A stretch of 45,861 nucleotides of DNA from Oligoflexales bacterium (GTDB lineage: Bacteria > Bdellovibrionota_B > Oligoflexia > Oligoflexales > Bog-1112), in NCBI GenBank assembly GCA_017985985.1, contig JAGNWK010000015.1, positions 1-45,861 of the forward strand, given 5' to 3'. The notes under the pieces were generated by a model that was not told the origin of the DNA, made no database searches, and saw only the letters and a list, made by a program, of their open reading frames with translations. The position numbers and the translations under genes are program-made. Shown in pieces: positions 24,164 to 36,269 of the stretch (positions within the stretch are counted from its first letter, which is position 1; each line of letters begins with the position of its first letter).

Positions 24164-27100
24164 ATGACATCTTTGGCTGCTTCTTTCACGAGACTTCGTA
24201 AAAGTTATCAAAAGATCAATCCTGCTATCGATTATCCTTACTTGATAGAGATTCAAAAGAATAGTTACGTGCAATTTTTGCAGAATTCTATCAATGTAGA
24301 TCAAAGGAAGAATATCGGTCTCCAGGCTGTATTTAATTCCGTTTTTCCTGTGAAAGACTTTGCAGAGACCGCTTCGGTTGAGTTTGTAAGTTATTCATTT
24401 GAACCGGCGAAATATACCGTTCACGAATGTCGCCAAAGAGGGATGAGTTACGCTGCTCCGCTCAAGGTGACTATTCGTTTGATCGTATGGGATCTCGATA
24501 AAGATACCCAGGTCCGTACGATTAAGGATGTAAAGGAACAGGAAGTTTATTTCGGTGAAATTCCCCTCATGACAGAGAATGGGACTTTCATTATCAACGG
24601 GACAGAGCGCGTTGTCGTTTCTCAGCTTCATCGATCGGCGGGTGTCTTCTTCGATCATGATAAGGGAAAGAGCTCTTCTTCTGGAAAACTACTCTATACA
24701 GCGAGGGTGATCCCCTATCGCGGGAGCTGGCTTGACTTCGAATTTGACATGAAGGATATCCTCTATGTCCGAATCGATCGCCGCCGCAAACTTCACGCTA
24801 CTATTCTTCTTAAAGCCCTTGGCTACACGGAAGAGGATCTTGTTAACCACTTCTATAAGAAAGAAGAAATATCTATTGATGAGAAGGGGGCTTTCCGTAT
24901 CGCCCTTAACTTTGAACTTCTCAGGGGACAGAGAGCCAGTTCTGATATTCTCGATCCAAAAACAGGAAAAGTTTTTGTTAAGAAGAACAGAAGGGTTTCT
25001 GTTGCCGCTATTCGTCAGATGGAAGCTGCTGGCTTACAGTACCAAACAGTTTCTGTCGACAGTTTGGTGGGGAAAGTTCTTGCACAGAATCTCGTCGACT
25101 CTCGGGGCAATATCCTCGTCCCTCTGAATACAGAGCTGAGCAGGGATGAAATCGATGTTGTTATAAAGAACAAAATCAAGAAATTCGAAGTTTTGTTTAT
25201 CGATAGTATCAACGTTGATAACTCTTTTCGTGAAACTCTCTTGAATGACAAGATCGACACGAGAGAAGAGGCCCTTTTAGAGATCTACAAAAGGCTTCGC
25301 CCCGGTGATCCTCCTGCTCTTGAAGCTGCTGAGGCGCTGTTCAACAATTTATTCTTCAACTCTGACCGCTATGACTTGAGTGCCGTAGGAAGGATGAAGT
25401 TGAATGAGAGACTAGGCGTCGACGAGCCTATTGAACAGAGAACGCTGACGAAGAAAGATATTCTTCAAACGGTTGCCTATCTCTTAAAACTCAAGACGGG
25501 AATGGGCGATGTAGATGATATCGATCATCTTGGCAATCGTCGTGTGCGCGCTGTTGGTGAGTTGCTGGAAAATCAATATCGTATAGGGCTGCTGCGCATT
25601 GAGAGAGCGATCAGGGAACGTCTCCAATTGCAAGATGTAGAGACTTTGCTCCCGCACGATCTGATCAATAATAAACCCGCCTCTGCTGTGGTTAAGGAAT
25701 TCTTCGGAAGCTCTCAGCTCAGCCAGTTTATGGATCAGACGAATCCACTTTCAGAGATTACCCACAAAAGAAGGCTATCAGCTCTTGGACCTGGGGGTCT
25801 GAGTCGGGATCGCGCAAGCTTTGAGGTAAGGGACGTTCACGGGACTCACTACGGTAGAATCTGTCCTGTTGAGACGCCTGAGGGTCCGAACATCGGTTTG
25901 ATTTCCTCGCTAGCTGCTTATGCGCGAGTGAATTCTTATGGCTTTATTGAGACCCCCTACAAAATTTTGAGAGGGGAGTCCAAAGGGAAGGTTCGCTATT
26001 TCTCTGCTTCAGAGGAACACCAAGATCATGTGATCGCCCAGGCCAGTGAAGTGGAAAAGATCACAGACGAGGACTACGTTAACGTTAGACGCAAAGGTGA
26101 GCCTGAGTTAGCGAGAGGTGATGAGATCGATCTGGCTGATGTCTCTACGACGCAGTTGGTTTCAGTCGCTGCGAATTTGATCCCGTTTCTACAGAACGAT
26201 GATGCCAACCGGGCTCTCATGGGATCGAATATGATGAGACAGGCGGTTCCTCTTATCAAGACAAGAGCTCCCATTATTGGTACCGGCGTAGAGAGGATTG
26301 TAGCGAGAGATTCCGGAGCCTCAGAAGTTACACGCCGTAACGGTGAGGTTGTTTCTGTCGATGCTGATCGTATTGTTGTGAAAGTTCATCAAGAGGTGGA
26401 TGAATCTCTAGTGGACGTGGGTACCGATGTCGATATCTACAATTTGAAAAAGTATACGCGATCGAATTTGGATACGTGTATCAATCAGAAGCCGATTGTT
26501 AGGGTTGGAGAGACTGTTCATGCTGGTGATGTGATCGCGGACGGTTTCTCTACGGAGATGGGTGAGCTGGCTCTTGGGCAAAATGTGACCGTAGCGTTCA
26601 TGCCTTGGAATGGTTACAACTTTGAAGACTCCATTCTCATTTCAGAGCGTGTTGTAAAGGAGGATTTGTATACCTCTGTCCATATTCAAGAGTTTGAGTG
26701 TATCTCTAGGGATACGAAGCTTGGTCAGGAAGAAATTACAGGTGATATCCCGAATGTCGGGGAAGAGTCTCTAGCACAACTTGATGATGCTGGGATTATC
26801 CGAATAGGTGCGGAAGTCGGACCTGGCGATATCCTTGTGGGTAAGATTACCCCTAAAGGTGAAACTCAGTTAACCCCCGAAGAAAAACTGCTAAGGGCTA
26901 TCTTCGGTGAAAAAGCCGGGGATGTACGCGATACATCTCTTCGTGTTCCGCCTGGTGTGATTGGCACCGTGATCGGTTGTAAGGTTTTTGCGAGAGAAGG
27001 TGCTGAAAAAGATTCAAGAAGTCGTCAAATCGAAGAAACCGAAGCTGCTAAACTACGTAAAGATGAAACCGATCGAATTAGGATCATCAAAGATTCTGCG

Positions 27101-28309
27101 CTTAGAAAGATTTTGAAAATCTGCGAAGGCCAGTTTCTTGCTAGGGAGCTGCGAAATAAAGAGGGGCAGACTCTTTTCAAGAAGGGGGTCTCCCTCACTC
27201 AGGAACTCCTAGAAGGTTTAGATTATCTTCATTGGTATGACCTGTCCGTTGCTGATGTCGAAAAGAATAAACTTCTTTCGACTGTTCTGAGGAATCTGAA
27301 AGAAAAGATTAATCAGATTAAGCTTATGACAGACGAGCAGCTTAAGAAGTTAAAAAAAGGAGATGAGCTTCCTCCCGGTGTGATCAAGATGGTGAAAGCC
27401 TACGTAGCAATCAAGAGAAAGCTACGAGTCGGTGACAAGATGGCTGGTCGTCACGGGAATAAAGGGGTCATTTCGAGGATACTACCAGAGCAGGACATGC
27501 CTTTTACTGCGGATGGGGTTCCTGTCGACGTGGTGCTTAATCCTCTGGGTGTTCCTTCTCGTATGAACGTGGGTCAGATTCTTGAGACACATCTTGGTTG
27601 GGCCTCCAGAAACATGGGGATCAAGCTCAATAAGATGCTTGAAGAGTCCTTTCCTAGGGCTGAAATCGAGAAGATGTGTTTATCGATTTGGGATACAGAT
27701 AACGTGAGGAAGGATATTGAGTCTTTCCTGAAGACGTGCACAAACGAAGAACTAAAAGAGTTTGTTCATAAATATCGAGAGGGGATTCACGTTGCGAATC
27801 CTGTTTTCGACGGTGCGACTGAGAAAGAAATCGAAGAAGCCCTTGTCTTAGCCGGAGTAGATGCAGACGGGAAGACGGAGTTGTATGACGGGCTCACAGG
27901 TGAGAAGTTTCAAAACCGAGTAACTGTTGGCGTGATGTATATGTTGAAATTGCATCACCTTGTTGACGAGAAGATACATGCGCGTTCTATCGGGCCGTAT
28001 TCGCTTGTCACACAGCAGCCTCTAGGTGGTAAGGCTCAGTTCGGGGGCCAACGACTAGGGGAGATGGAAGTCTGGGCCATGGAAGCTTACGGTGCTGCTT
28101 ACACGCTGCAAGAGATGCTGACTGTTAAATCAGATGATGTGGCTGGTCGTACACGTATGTATGAGTCGATTGTCAAGGGTGTTCACATGACAACACCAGG
28201 TCTGCCAGAGAGTTTCAATGTCTTGATTAAAGAGCTTCAAAGTTTGGCGTTGGATGTAAATTTAATCAAATCGGATGGGCAGGTCTTTATTCCAGAGGGT
28301 TTGCATTAA
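24164..28309 (+). CDS. rpoB: DNA-directed RNA polymerase subunit beta
   Basis: A 1381-residue catalytic subunit, full length with no frame breaks. The rifampicin-pocket region starts at about residue 513 ([19 protein letters not shown], then [14 protein letters not shown]); the Asp, His and Ser positions most often mutated in resistant strains have the sensitive residues. The C-terminal [13 protein letters not shown] and the switch region [18 protein letters not shown] are present. It is probably transcribed with rplJL through the spacer attenuator, and followed after 35 bases by rpoC. Confidence 0.99.
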   Translation: MTSLAASFTRLRKSYQKINPAIDYPYLIEIQKNSYVQFLQNSINVDQRKNIGLQAVFNSVFPVKDFAETASVEFVSYSFEPAKYTVHECRQRGMSYAAPLKVTIRLIVWDLDKDTQVRTIKDVKEQEVYFGEIPLMTENGTFIINGTERVVVSQLHRSAGVFFDHDKGKSSSSGKLLYTARVIPYRGSWLDFEFDMKDILYVRIDRRRKLHATILLKALGYTEEDLVNHFYKKEEISIDEKGAFRIALNFELLRGQRASSDILDPKTGKVFVKKNRRVSVAAIRQMEAAGLQYQTVSVDSLVGKVLAQNLVDSRGNILVPLNTELSRDEIDVVIKNKIKKFEVLFIDSINVDNSFRETLLNDKIDTREEALLEIYKRLRPGDPPALEAAEALFNNLFFNSDRYDLSAVGRMKLNERLGVDEPIEQRTLTKKDILQTVAYLLKLKTGMGDVDDIDHLGNRRVRAVGELLENQYRIGLLRIERAIRERLQLQDVETLLPHDLINNKPASAVVKEFFGSSQLSQFMDQTNPLSEITHKRRLSALGPGGLSRDRASFEVRDVHGTHYGRICPVETPEGPNIGLISSLAAYARVNSYGFIETPYKILRGESKGKVRYFSASEEHQDHVIAQASEVEKITDEDYVNVRRKGEPELARGDEIDLADVSTTQLVSVAANLIPFLQNDDANRALMGSNMMRQAVPLIKTRAPIIGTGVERIVARDSGASEVTRRNGEVVSVDADRIVVKVHQEVDESLVDVGTDVDIYNLKKYTRSNLDTCINQKPIVRVGETVHAGDVIADGFSTEMGELALGQNVTVAFMPWNGYNFEDSILISERVVKEDLYTSVHIQEFECISRDTKLGQEEITGDIPNVGEESLAQLDDAGIIRIGAEVGPGDILVGKITPKGETQLTPEEKLLRAIFGEKAGDVRDTSLRVPPGVIGTVIGCKVFAREGAEKDSRSRQIEETEAAKLRKDETDRIRIIKDSALRKILKICEGQFLARELRNKEGQTLFKKGVSLTQELLEGLDYLHWYDLSVADVEKNKLLSTVLRNLKEKINQIKLMTDEQLKKLKKGDELPPGVIKMVKAYVAIKRKLRVGDKMAGRHGNKGVISRILPEQDMPFTADGVPVDVVLNPLGVPSRMNVGQILETHLGWASRNMGIKLNKMLEESFPRAEIEKMCLSIWDTDNVRKDIESFLKTCTNEELKEFVHKYREGIHVANPVFDGATEKEIEEALVLAGVDADGKTELYDGLTGEKFQNRVTVGVMYMLKLHHLVDEKIHARSIGPYSLVTQQPLGGKAQFGGQRLGEMEVWAMEAYGAAYTLQEMLTVKSDDVAGRTRMYESIVKGVHMTTPGLPESFNVLIKELQSLALDVNLIKSDGQVFIPEGLH

Positions 28310-28344
28310 ACCGACTGCACTAGCCATCATTAAGGAGAGTTAGC

Positions 28345-31300
28345 TTGAACGATTTATTGAATTTTTTCGATAAGCCTACAGATCCGCTAAATTTTAGCGC
28401 CATTAGGATTTCTCTGGCTTCTCCAGAAAAGATCCGCAGTTGGTCTTATGGGGAAGTAAAGAAGCCAGAGACTATCAATTATAGGACTTTTAAGCCGGAG
28501 AGAGACGGCCTTTTCTGTGCAAAGATTTTCGGCCCAGTCCGAGACTTTGAGTGTATCTGCGGTAAGTTCAAGAGGATGAAGCATAGAGGGATCGTCTGCG
28601 ACAAGTGCGGCGTGGAAGTCATCCACTCCAAGGTTCGTCGTGAGCGTTTAGGTCACATCAACCTGGCAACTCCTGTTGCCCATATTTGGTTTCTCAAGTC
28701 TCTTCCATCACGAATCGGGGCGATCCTAGATATCCCCCTTAAGGATGTGGAACGGATTTTGTATAGCGAATCTTATGTAGTCCTTGATGCTGGGGATGAG
28801 GATAAGACAAAACTAGATATTGGTGAGGTGCTAAGCGAAGAAGAATACGACGAGAAGCTAGCAGAGCATGGTAACGGCGCCTTCCGAGTCGGTGTGGGGG
28901 CAGAGGCCGTCCTTGAGCTTTTGCAGTCTTTGCGTGTCGAGGATCTTATCGATACTCTGCGCAGGGAGATGACTCAGACTTCATCTGAGGCGGTACGGAA
29001 GAAGCTACAAAAGAGGCTCAAAGTTCTCGAGGCTTTCAATACCAGGGATGCTTTTGGTAACTTTGCAGCGAAGCCAGAATGGATGATGTTGCAGGTTATC
29101 CCTGTGCTACCGCCGGATCTGCGTCCGTTGGTTCCTCTCGATGGTGGACGGTTTGCGACTTCAGATCTCAATGATCTTTATCGTCGTGTGATCAATAGAA
29201 ATAATAGGCTGCTCAGACTTATAGAGCTCAACGCTCCTGATATTATTGTACGGAATGAGAAGCGGATGCTTCAGGAAGCCGTGGACGCCCTCTTTGACAA
29301 CGGTCGTAGAGGTAAAGTCTTTACAGGGCCGAATAAGCGTCCCCTTCGTTCTTTGTCAGACTTTCTAAAAGGGAAGCAAGGTCGTTTCCGTCAGAACCTT
29401 CTTGGAAAGCGTGTCGACTACTCTGGACGTTCCGTAATTGTTGTCGGCCCAGACTTGAAACTGCACCAGTGTGGTCTTCCTAAGAAAATGGCGATTGAAC
29501 TCTTCAAACCGTTTCTTTATTCGAAGCTGGAAGAGCATGGAATCGTTTCTACTATTAAAAGTGCAAAGAAACTCGTTGAAAAAGAACATCCCGAAGTATG
29601 GGATATTCTCGAAGAAGTCACGAAAGAGCACCCGATTCTCTTGAACAGGGCTCCCACGCTTCACAGACTAGGGATACAGGCCTTTGAGCCCGTTCTGATC
29701 GAAGGAAAAGCTATACGTCTTCACCCTCTCGTTTGTTTTGCTTTCAATGCAGACTTTGACGGTGACCAGATGGCCGTGCATTTGCCGCTTTCGATAGAAG
29801 CGCAAATGGAAGCCCGGGTTCTCATGATGTCGACAAATAACATCCTGAGTCCAGCTTCAGGGGCACCGGTGATTGTGCCTTCTCAGGATATCGTGCTTGG
29901 TGTTTATTATCTCACAAGAGAATCTTTACTGGATAAAGGGGCTGGGCAAGTTTACTCAAGTCTTGAAGAAGCTCGAACAGCTTACGATCATGATGAGGTT
30001 GGTTTACAAGCTCCTGTGAAAGTCCGGTTCCGTGGTCAGTTGATCCAAACAACTGTGGGCCGTTCTCTCCTTTCTGAGATTATTCCTGCAGAAATCCCAT
30101 TTGAATTTTATAACAAAGTCATGGGAAAGAAAGAGCTAGCCTCCTTAGTGGAGAGATGCTTCCGCACTTGTGGCCCGAAGAAAACTGTGCTCATGGCTGA
30201 TGCTCTGAGGACTATGGGTTACACCTATTCGACGAAGGCTGGTCTTTCGATCGCTATCGTGGATATGATTGTCCCAGAAGAGAAGAAAGTTCTTCTGCGA
30301 GAAGCTGAAGAAGAAGTGAAAAAGATCAAAGAGCAGTACTCTGAAGGTCTCCTCACAGAAGGTGAGCGATACAATAAAGTTGTTGATATCTGGGCGAACG
30401 TGACCGAGCGCATTGCGGAGTCCATGTTTAAGAACATAGCTCAGGTTCAAATTCAAGATAAGCACGGGAAAACCCACAGAGTTCCAAGTACAAACAGCAT
30501 CTTCATGATGGCAGACTCTGGGGCGAGGGGCTCGGCTCAGCAGATTCGACAGCTCGCCGGGATGCGTGGTCTCATGTACCGACCTTCTGGGGAAATTATC
30601 GAAACCCCGATTACGGCTAACTTCCGTGAGGGATTGACGGTTCTCCAATACTTTACTTCAACCCACGGTGCTCGTAAGGGTCTTGCCGATACAGCTCTTA
30701 AGACAGCTAGTTCCGGTTACCTGACTCGTCGTCTTGTCGACGTGGCCCAAGATGCTATCATCACAGAGATCGACTGTGGTGTGAGCAAAGGGGTTAGGGT
30801 TACCCACGTTCGGGAAGGGGCTGAGATTAAGGTCAACCTCATTGAGAGGATCCTTGGTCGAACGCTCATCGGAGGGGATCTTGTCCATCCAAAAACAGGT
30901 GCCATACTTGCCTATAACAATAAGCCTCTGGAAGAAGAGGATTGCGAGAAAATAGAGGCTGCTGGCATAGAAGAAGTTGAGATCAGGAATCTCTTAGTTT
31001 GTTCAGCTGCCCGTGGGGTTTGTGCTCTGTGCTATGGTCGAGATCTGTCCTCCGGTCATCTTGTGGACGTGGGAGAAGCTGTCGGTGTGATTGCAGCTCA
31101 GTCCATCGGGGAACCAGGGACTCAGTTGACCATGCGGACCTTCCACTTTGGGGGTACAGTTACCCATAAAGTTGAGACGAATACTCTTGAAAGTCGTTTC
31201 ACCGGAACCGTTCAGTTCCGTAATCTACGCTGCATTAAGAATCGTGAAGGTAAGCTTGTTGTTCTTTCTCGTAGTGGCGAGATAGCAGTCGTTGATGAAT

Positions 31301-32523
31301 CTGGTAAAACCAGGGATATCTATCCGATTGTTTACGGTTCTACCTTGGCCGTAACGGATGGCGCTAGAGTGACGGCTGGGGATCGTCTGGGTGAGTGGGA
31401 TCCGTTTGCTGTTCCGATTATTGCAGAAGCTAAGGGTGCTATTCGTTATCTCGAATTGATTGAAGGTCGTTCTCTTGAAGAGCGCGTGGATGACATCACC
31501 TTCCTCATTCGAAAGATCGTTATCGAGTCTAAGGGAGAGTCTTTTAAGCCTGCTCTTGAGATTGTCGATGAGAACGATGTGCTGGTAGCTTCAGAAAGTG
31601 GCCGTTTGGCTTACTCCCTACCGGTAGGCTGTCTTATTAATGTGGCCGAACGAGCTCAGGTCATGCCGGGTGATATCCTGGCTAAGATTCCTCGTGAAGC
31701 GACGAAAACAAAGGACATAACAGGGGGGCTACCAAGGGTTGCCGAGCTCTTTGAAGCTAGAAAGCCAAAAGAAGCTTCCATCATGACAGATAGAGATGGG
31801 ACAGTTTTCTTTGGTGAAGATACGAAAGGAAAGAGAAAACTTCTTGTTACAGGACTGGACGGTGTCCAGAAGGAATACCTGATTCCAAAGGGTAGACATA
31901 TTCTTGTGAATGAGGGGGACTATGTTCGTAAGGGTGAGTCGCTGGTAGATGGTCAGCCTAGTCTTCATGAAATATTGAAGATTATGGGGGTTGAGGCTTT
32001 GGCGGAATACCTGGTGAATGAAGTTCAGGGTGTCTATCGTCTTCAAGGGGTAAAGATCAACGATAAGCATATTGAGGTCATCATTCGTCAAATGCTGAGA
32101 AGGGTTATGATCCTTGAGTCTGGTGATACCCGCTTCTTGACAGGGGAAACAGCGACGAAAGCAGAACTACTTGAAGCCAATGAAAAAGCAAAGGCGGAGG
32201 GTCTGAAACCTGCGGACTGGGAGTTCTTGCTCTTAGGGATCACAAAGGCTTCTCTTTCTACAGAAAGCTTTATCTCCGCGGCGTCCTTCCAAGAAACCAC
32301 TAAGGTTTTGACTCAGGCGAGTATAGCAAGTAAGACAGATTACTTGCGAGGTTTGAAAGAAAATGTCATCATGGGCCGGCTCGTGCCTGCTGGTACTGGT
32401 TCGGAGCCTTACAGGCATCTTACTGCACAAGAGACTCCCTCTGAGGGAGTAGGCGAGGAGGGTTCGTCAGAAACTTCATTTGAAGAAGAAGACGAGCGTT
32501 TTATGGAAAATGTTGGAGGTTAG
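28345..32523 (+). CDS. rpoC: DNA-directed RNA polymerase subunit beta'
   Basis: A 1392-residue catalytic subunit. The N-terminal zinc site is CICGKFK...CDKCG, the active-site magnesium loop NADFDGDQM is at residues 468-476 (Asp470, 472, 474), and the second zinc site is around [13 protein letters not shown]. The bridge helix and trigger loop ([16 protein letters not shown]) are intact. Translation starts at a TTG with AAGGAGAG five bases upstream; no better in-frame ATG lies near. The C-terminus ends in an acidic tail. rpsL follows after 11 bases. Confidence 0.99.
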   Translation: MNDLLNFFDKPTDPLNFSAIRISLASPEKIRSWSYGEVKKPETINYRTFKPERDGLFCAKIFGPVRDFECICGKFKRMKHRGIVCDKCGVEVIHSKVRRERLGHINLATPVAHIWFLKSLPSRIGAILDIPLKDVERILYSESYVVLDAGDEDKTKLDIGEVLSEEEYDEKLAEHGNGAFRVGVGAEAVLELLQSLRVEDLIDTLRREMTQTSSEAVRKKLQKRLKVLEAFNTRDAFGNFAAKPEWMMLQVIPVLPPDLRPLVPLDGGRFATSDLNDLYRRVINRNNRLLRLIELNAPDIIVRNEKRMLQEAVDALFDNGRRGKVFTGPNKRPLRSLSDFLKGKQGRFRQNLLGKRVDYSGRSVIVVGPDLKLHQCGLPKKMAIELFKPFLYSKLEEHGIVSTIKSAKKLVEKEHPEVWDILEEVTKEHPILLNRAPTLHRLGIQAFEPVLIEGKAIRLHPLVCFAFNADFDGDQMAVHLPLSIEAQMEARVLMMSTNNILSPASGAPVIVPSQDIVLGVYYLTRESLLDKGAGQVYSSLEEARTAYDHDEVGLQAPVKVRFRGQLIQTTVGRSLLSEIIPAEIPFEFYNKVMGKKELASLVERCFRTCGPKKTVLMADALRTMGYTYSTKAGLSIAIVDMIVPEEKKVLLREAEEEVKKIKEQYSEGLLTEGERYNKVVDIWANVTERIAESMFKNIAQVQIQDKHGKTHRVPSTNSIFMMADSGARGSAQQIRQLAGMRGLMYRPSGEIIETPITANFREGLTVLQYFTSTHGARKGLADTALKTASSGYLTRRLVDVAQDAIITEIDCGVSKGVRVTHVREGAEIKVNLIERILGRTLIGGDLVHPKTGAILAYNNKPLEEEDCEKIEAAGIEEVEIRNLLVCSAARGVCALCYGRDLSSGHLVDVGEAVGVIAAQSIGEPGTQLTMRTFHFGGTVTHKVETNTLESRFTGTVQFRNLRCIKNREGKLVVLSRSGEIAVVDESGKTRDIYPIVYGSTLAVTDGARVTAGDRLGEWDPFAVPIIAEAKGAIRYLELIEGRSLEERVDDITFLIRKIVIESKGESFKPALEIVDENDVLVASESGRLAYSLPVGCLINVAERAQVMPGDILAKIPREATKTKDITGGLPRVAELFEARKPKEASIMTDRDGTVFFGEDTKGKRKLLVTGLDGVQKEYLIPKGRHILVNEGDYVRKGESLVDGQPSLHEILKIMGVEALAEYLVNEVQGVYRLQGVKINDKHIEVIIRQMLRRVMILESGDTRFLTGETATKAELLEANEKAKAEGLKPADWEFLLLGITKASLSTESFISAASFQETTKVLTQASIASKTDYLRGLKENVIMGRLVPAGTGSEPYRHLTAQETPSEGVGEEGSSETSFEEEDERFMENVGG

Positions 32524-32534
32524 GTTTTTAAGTT

Positions 32535-32909
32535 ATGCCGACAATTAATCAGATCATTCAGAAGCGACGCAGGAACCAAAAATTTAAGAGCAAGGGACCA
32601 GCTTTGGTCCAGTGCCCTCAAAGACGCGGTGTTTGTCTAAGGGTTTACACACAGACGCCAAAAAAGCCCAACTCAGCTTTGAGAAAAGTGGCTAGGGTTC
32701 GATTGACCAATGGAATGGAGGTCACTTCCTACATCGGTGGAGAGGGCCATAACTTGCAAGAGCATAGTGTGGTTCTTGTCCGTGGTGGAAAAGTTAAAGA
32801 TCTTCCGGGGGTTCGCTACCATATTGTACGTGGAAGTTTAGATACTCACGGGGTCAATAATCGTAAGAAGTCGAGAAGTAAGTATGGAGCGAAGAAACCT
32901 AAAAGCTGA
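32535..32909 (+). CDS. rpsL: 30S ribosomal protein S12
   Basis: A 124-residue decoding-centre protein. The [11 protein letters not shown] and [10 protein letters not shown] loops are intact, with Lys at both positions commonly changed in streptomycin resistance, so the allele looks sensitive. It starts 11 bases after rpoC, which joins the str genes directly to the rpoBC operon. Confidence 0.99.
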   Translation: MPTINQIIQKRRRNQKFKSKGPALVQCPQRRGVCLRVYTQTPKKPNSALRKVARVRLTNGMEVTSYIGGEGHNLQEHSVVLVRGGKVKDLPGVRYHIVRGSLDTHGVNNRKKSRSKYGAKKPKS

Positions 32910-33074
32910 ATTTAGCTTGGTTTCTGTTGCCCCATAGGAGTATATAAGTTCTCCATCATGGAGCTGCTAGGCACCTGGGAGCAAGCGTTCTTTACGTAGA
33001 GTGAATGACTGCTGGGTCAAGGGTAGGCAGAGGAGTGATGGTAACTTGTGGATTTATTTGGAGAGAAATAAGGT
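32910..33074 (+). promoter_or_regulatory. 165-base rpsL-rpsG spacer, possible S7 control site
   Basis: No gene is seen. A short stem CTCCA/TGGAG with a three-base loop lies near 32952-32964. In E. coli the shorter rpsL-rpsG spacer is where S7 represses its own translation. The length here fits such a site, but I cannot show the rRNA-like structure by eye. Confidence 0.25.
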
Positions 33075-33563
33075 ATGTCTAGGCGTAGAGCATCTGTGAA
33101 GCGGGTTATTCTTCCTGATCCTATTTACAGTGAAGAAATTGTGACGAAGTTTATCAGTACTTTGATGGAACATGGCAAGAGAACCTGTGCTGAAAAGCAG
33201 TTCTATGGTGCTATGGAGATTATTAAAGAAAAAGGCCCACAGAATTTTTCTAAATGTAATAGCGAAGTTGACGTATTCAAACTTGCTATGGAAAATATCA
33301 AGCCTCTTCTTGAAGTTAAATCCCGCAGGGTCGGGGGTTCTAACTATCAGGTTCCTGTTGAAGTGAGACCTGAGAGACGTCAAGCCCTGGCTTTCCGATG
33401 GGTTATCGAGTTTGCTCGTGCTCGTACGGGTAGGGGAATGATGGAAAAGTTGGCTGCTGAGCTGATGGATGCAGCTATGCGTAAGGGTGCTGCTGTTAAG
33501 AAGCGTGAAGATGTCCATAAAATGGCTGACGCAAACAAGGCTTTTGCTCATTACCGCTGGTAA
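33075..33563 (+). CDS. rpsG: 30S ribosomal protein S7
   Basis: A 162-residue primary binding protein of the 16S rRNA 3' domain, slightly longer than the usual 156. Conserved segments include [30 protein letters not shown] and the C-terminal [15 protein letters not shown] lies 12 bases before the ATG and an AGGT directly abuts it. A GC-rich hairpin separates it from fusA. Confidence 0.98.
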   Translation: MSRRRASVKRVILPDPIYSEEIVTKFISTLMEHGKRTCAEKQFYGAMEIIKEKGPQNFSKCNSEVDVFKLAMENIKPLLEVKSRRVGGSNYQVPVEVRPERRQALAFRWVIEFARARTGRGMMEKLAAELMDAAMRKGAAVKKREDVHKMADANKAFAHYRW

Positions 33564-33597
33564 TAGTTGAGCTACGTTGATGTCTATCCCGATTCTA

Positions 33598-33625
33598 GGG
33601 GGGAACCCTCTGCGAAGTTCCCCCC
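33598..33625 (+). promoter_or_regulatory. GC-rich hairpin between rpsG and fusA
   Basis: GGGGGGAAC (33598-33606) pairs perfectly with GTTCCCCCC (33617-33625) across a 10-base loop. It is followed by AAGCCCCCTCC, with no T run. It begins 34 bases after rpsG and ends 33 bases before fusA, so it could stabilise the upstream message or insulate translation of fusA. Confidence 0.55.
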
Positions 33626-33658
33626 AAGCCCCCTCCTTGCAAATAAAGTAGAGCTCAC

Positions 33659-35728
33659 ATGACTGATCAAAAACGGATCAGAAACATAGGTATAGCTGCT
33701 CATATCGATGCGGGGAAAACCACCACGACTGAGCGTATTCTTTACTATTGTGGACAGATCCGTAAAATGGGTGAGGTTCATGAGGGAAATACGACGACAG
33801 ATTGGATGGTTCAGGAGCAGGAGCGGGGGATTACGATCACCTCTGCGGCTGTTACTTGTAGCTGGAAAGATCATACGATCAATCTTATCGACACGCCCGG
33901 TCATGTTGATTTTACGATTGAAGTGGAAAGATCTCTCAGAGTTCTGGATGGAGCGGTGGCTGTCTTTGATGCCGTCCATGGCGTTGAACCCCAGACAGAG
34001 ACTGTTTGGAGACAGGCCGATAGGTATCGTGTCCCTAGGATCTGTTTTATCAATAAAATGGATCGCGTCGGATCTGACTTTGATGCTTCCATTCAATCTA
34101 TTCGAGAGAAACTCCTAGCTAATCCCCTCTCCATACATCTGCCGCTTGGTAAGGAAGAAGCTTTTCAAGGTTTCGTAGATCTCATAAAGATGAAGGCTTT
34201 TATTTGGCCTCTAGATGAGTCTGCTGGTGATGACTATCAGATCTCTGAAATTCCTGATGAACTTCGTGAGGAGAGCGTTCTTGCGCGGGAAGACCTTCTC
34301 GAAAGATTAAGCGAATATGATGACGATTTACTGGCGGCTCTGATTGAAGGAGCGGAGTTGGAATCGACCGTTATCATGGCAGCTCTCAGGAAAGCGACAT
34401 TGGCTCTGCAGGTTGTGCCGGTCCTTTGTGGGAGTGCTTTTAAGAACAAAGGCGTCCAAATGCTTCTGGATGCTGTTTTGGACTTTCTTCCTTCTCCAGC
34501 TGACCTTGCGGATGTCTCTGGCTTTAGTGTGGATGAGAAAGAGCAGGTTCTGACTCGTAAACGCTCGCTAGATCAGCCCTTCTCCGCTTTAGCCTTTAAG
34601 ATTGTTTCTGATCCTTTTGTGGGTCTTTTGACCTATGTTCGAGTTTATTCCGGCATGACCCAAACGGGGGATGTCTTGTTAAATGCTCGGACAGGTAAGA
34701 AGGAGAGAGTTCAAAAAATCATACATATGCAGGCTAATTCCAGGCAAGAGATCAAATCAGCGACAGCTGGATCGATTGTAGCTTTTGTGGGCTGTAAGCA
34801 AATAGCCACTGGCGATACTTTGTGTGAAATCAAGTCTCCTATTAGTTTTGAATCCCTACAGATACCAGATCCTGTGATCTTTATTGCCATTGAGGCAAAA
34901 AGTTCTGCTGACTCTGATAAGATGCAGAAGGCTGTGGAGAGGCTTCTTCTTGAAGATCCGACCTTTCATGTTAAGGAAAATAAGGAGACGGGACAGCTTT
35001 TGATGGGCGGGATGGGAGAGCTTCATCTTGACATCATGATTGACAGATTAAAACGAGAGTTCAATGTCTCTGTCAATGTTGGTTCGCCTCAGGTTGCCTA
35101 TCGCGAAGGTCTTGAGAAGTCTATTACGGTTGAAGAAGAGCTGAATAGAGAGCTTCTTACCGGGAAGAGGCAGTTTGCGAGAGTTCGTATTTTATTTGAA
35201 CCGGACTCTGACGTACCTCATGTTCTTTTTGGGTGTCGTTTGAAGGCCTCCGAGGCCGCCCCTAATTTCGTCAAGGCGGTTAAGAAAGGTCTAGAGAGTG
35301 CCGCAAGTGCTGGTCTCATCGCTGGTTTCCCTGTGGTGGGAGTCAAAGCGACCTTGCTAGAAATCGGCGTTGATGAGCAATGTTCAGATGAAGTCTCCTT
35401 TGAGATTGTTTCCGCGATGGCTTTTAGAGAGGCCTTAAAAAGAGGGGGATCTAGTTTGCTGGAGCCCTCGATGGATATAGAGGTTCAAGTCCCAGAAGAG
35501 CATCTCTCTTCTGTGATCATGGATTTAAATACGCGCAAGGCCAAGGTTCAGCAGATCACACAAAAAGGTGCATTACAGATTTTAAAAGCAGCGAGTCCCC
35601 TTTCCGTTCTTTTCGGATACTCGACGGAACTTCGTTCTCTTACACAAGGTAGGGGGACTTATACGATGAAATTCTCTTCTTACGAACCAGCGGGTAAGGA
35701 TACCTTACAACGTATTCGAGGTTACTAG
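33659..35728 (+). CDS. fusA: Elongation factor G
   Basis: A 689-residue translocation GTPase. G1 is [13 protein letters not shown], switch I contains [17 protein letters not shown], switch [19 protein letters not shown]4 NKMDR, and domains III to V are complete ([14 protein letters not shown], then GRGTYTMKF). Ordinary EF-G usually has AATMDWM where this has NTTTDWM, and the [13 protein letters not shown] start resembles the mitochondrial EFG1/spdEFG1 branch known in deltaproteobacteria; this subfamily call is inference. The ribosome binding site is weak (AGAG). No tuf or rpsJ follows; a dispersed repeat does. Confidence 0.97.
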   Translation: MTDQKRIRNIGIAAHIDAGKTTTTERILYYCGQIRKMGEVHEGNTTTDWMVQEQERGITITSAAVTCSWKDHTINLIDTPGHVDFTIEVERSLRVLDGAVAVFDAVHGVEPQTETVWRQADRYRVPRICFINKMDRVGSDFDASIQSIREKLLANPLSIHLPLGKEEAFQGFVDLIKMKAFIWPLDESAGDDYQISEIPDELREESVLAREDLLERLSEYDDDLLAALIEGAELESTVIMAALRKATLALQVVPVLCGSAFKNKGVQMLLDAVLDFLPSPADLADVSGFSVDEKEQVLTRKRSLDQPFSALAFKIVSDPFVGLLTYVRVYSGMTQTGDVLLNARTGKKERVQKIIHMQANSRQEIKSATAGSIVAFVGCKQIATGDTLCEIKSPISFESLQIPDPVIFIAIEAKSSADSDKMQKAVERLLLEDPTFHVKENKETGQLLMGGMGELHLDIMIDRLKREFNVSVNVGSPQVAYREGLEKSITVEEELNRELLTGKRQFARVRILFEPDSDVPHVLFGCRLKASEAAPNFVKAVKKGLESAASAGLIAGFPVVGVKATLLEIGVDEQCSDEVSFEIVSAMAFREALKRGGSSLLEPSMDIEVQVPEEHLSSVIMDLNTRKAKVQQITQKGALQILKAASPLSVLFGYSTELRSLTQGRGTYTMKFSSYEPAGKDTLQRIRGY

Positions 35729-35763
35729 AACGGAGTCTATGCTGGGCCACCTGCGGGGACTTT

Positions 35764-35825
35764 GAGGCAGACCTTGTCATTGTGAGGCAGACCTCGTCAT
35801 TGCGAGCGCAGCGAAGCAATCTCGG
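35764..35825. repeat. Dispersed palindromic repeat, second copy, with a 20-bp tandem duplication
   Basis: GAGGCAGACC(T/C)(T/C)GTCATTG appears twice in tandem (35764-35783 and 35784-35803), running into CGTCATTGCGAG, GAAGCAATCT and GGTGTAAA, the left half of the repeat seen in full at 4838-4914. The right half is absent here. It lies 35 bases after fusA. Confidence 0.75.
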
Positions 35826-35925
35826 TGTAAAAGTTTCTTAGACTTGCATCCCTATTCTTCAGTCCTATCTTTTCCATCCGATAAGCTCTGTGGATTCTCA
35901 ATCTCATTTGGGAAGGTTTCCGGAA

Positions 35926-36234
35926 ATGGTCTTTTCAAGAAATCTTTTTATTCTGCTCTTTCTCTCTCTCTCTGTGGGAGAGGCTCAGGCTTTAACAGCG
36001 AATAAGGTCTGGTTTGAATTTACAAAGAGGGTTTATCGCGTCCGAGTTCAATACACAGTCCCCGAGCTCAAGGAATTGAAGGAGGCTTACGCTGAATTTA
36101 GGGACAAAAAAAAAGCAGAGAGAGCTTATTTTGATCTCCTGAGAGGAGCTGATTTTTATCTGGGAAAGTCGCTTAAAACGGGCGAGCTGCTCATCCAATT
36201 CACTCCACCAGTTCTGGGACAGGATCCTTGGTAA
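35926..36234 (+). CDS. Small secreted protein of unknown function
   Basis: A 102-residue protein from the ATG at 35926. The N-terminus is a signal peptide (FSRNLFILLFLSLSVGEAQA, with AQA as a good cleavage site), leaving a mature protein of about 80 residues that is basic and rich in Tyr, Lys and Glu. A GTG at 35890 would add 12 residues before the signal peptide and is less likely. I recognise no family. It is alone between the fusA repeat and a convergent PfkB-type gene. Confidence 0.6.
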   Translation: MVFSRNLFILLFLSLSVGEAQALTANKVWFEFTKRVYRVRVQYTVPELKELKEAYAEFRDKKKAERAYFDLLRGADFYLGKSLKTGELLIQFTPPVLGQDPW

Positions 36235-36269
36235 ATTTTACGAGCTGACATCTAGGGCCTTGTGAAGGA

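Noticed and set aside
30145..30648. Minus-strand open frame of 167 codons inside rpoC
   Set aside because: Antisense shadow of a conserved gene, with no recognisable protein features.
33584..34096. Minus-strand open frame of 170 codons across the fusA start
   Set aside because: Overlaps the conserved G1 and switch regions of EF-G on the other strand; no independent signal.
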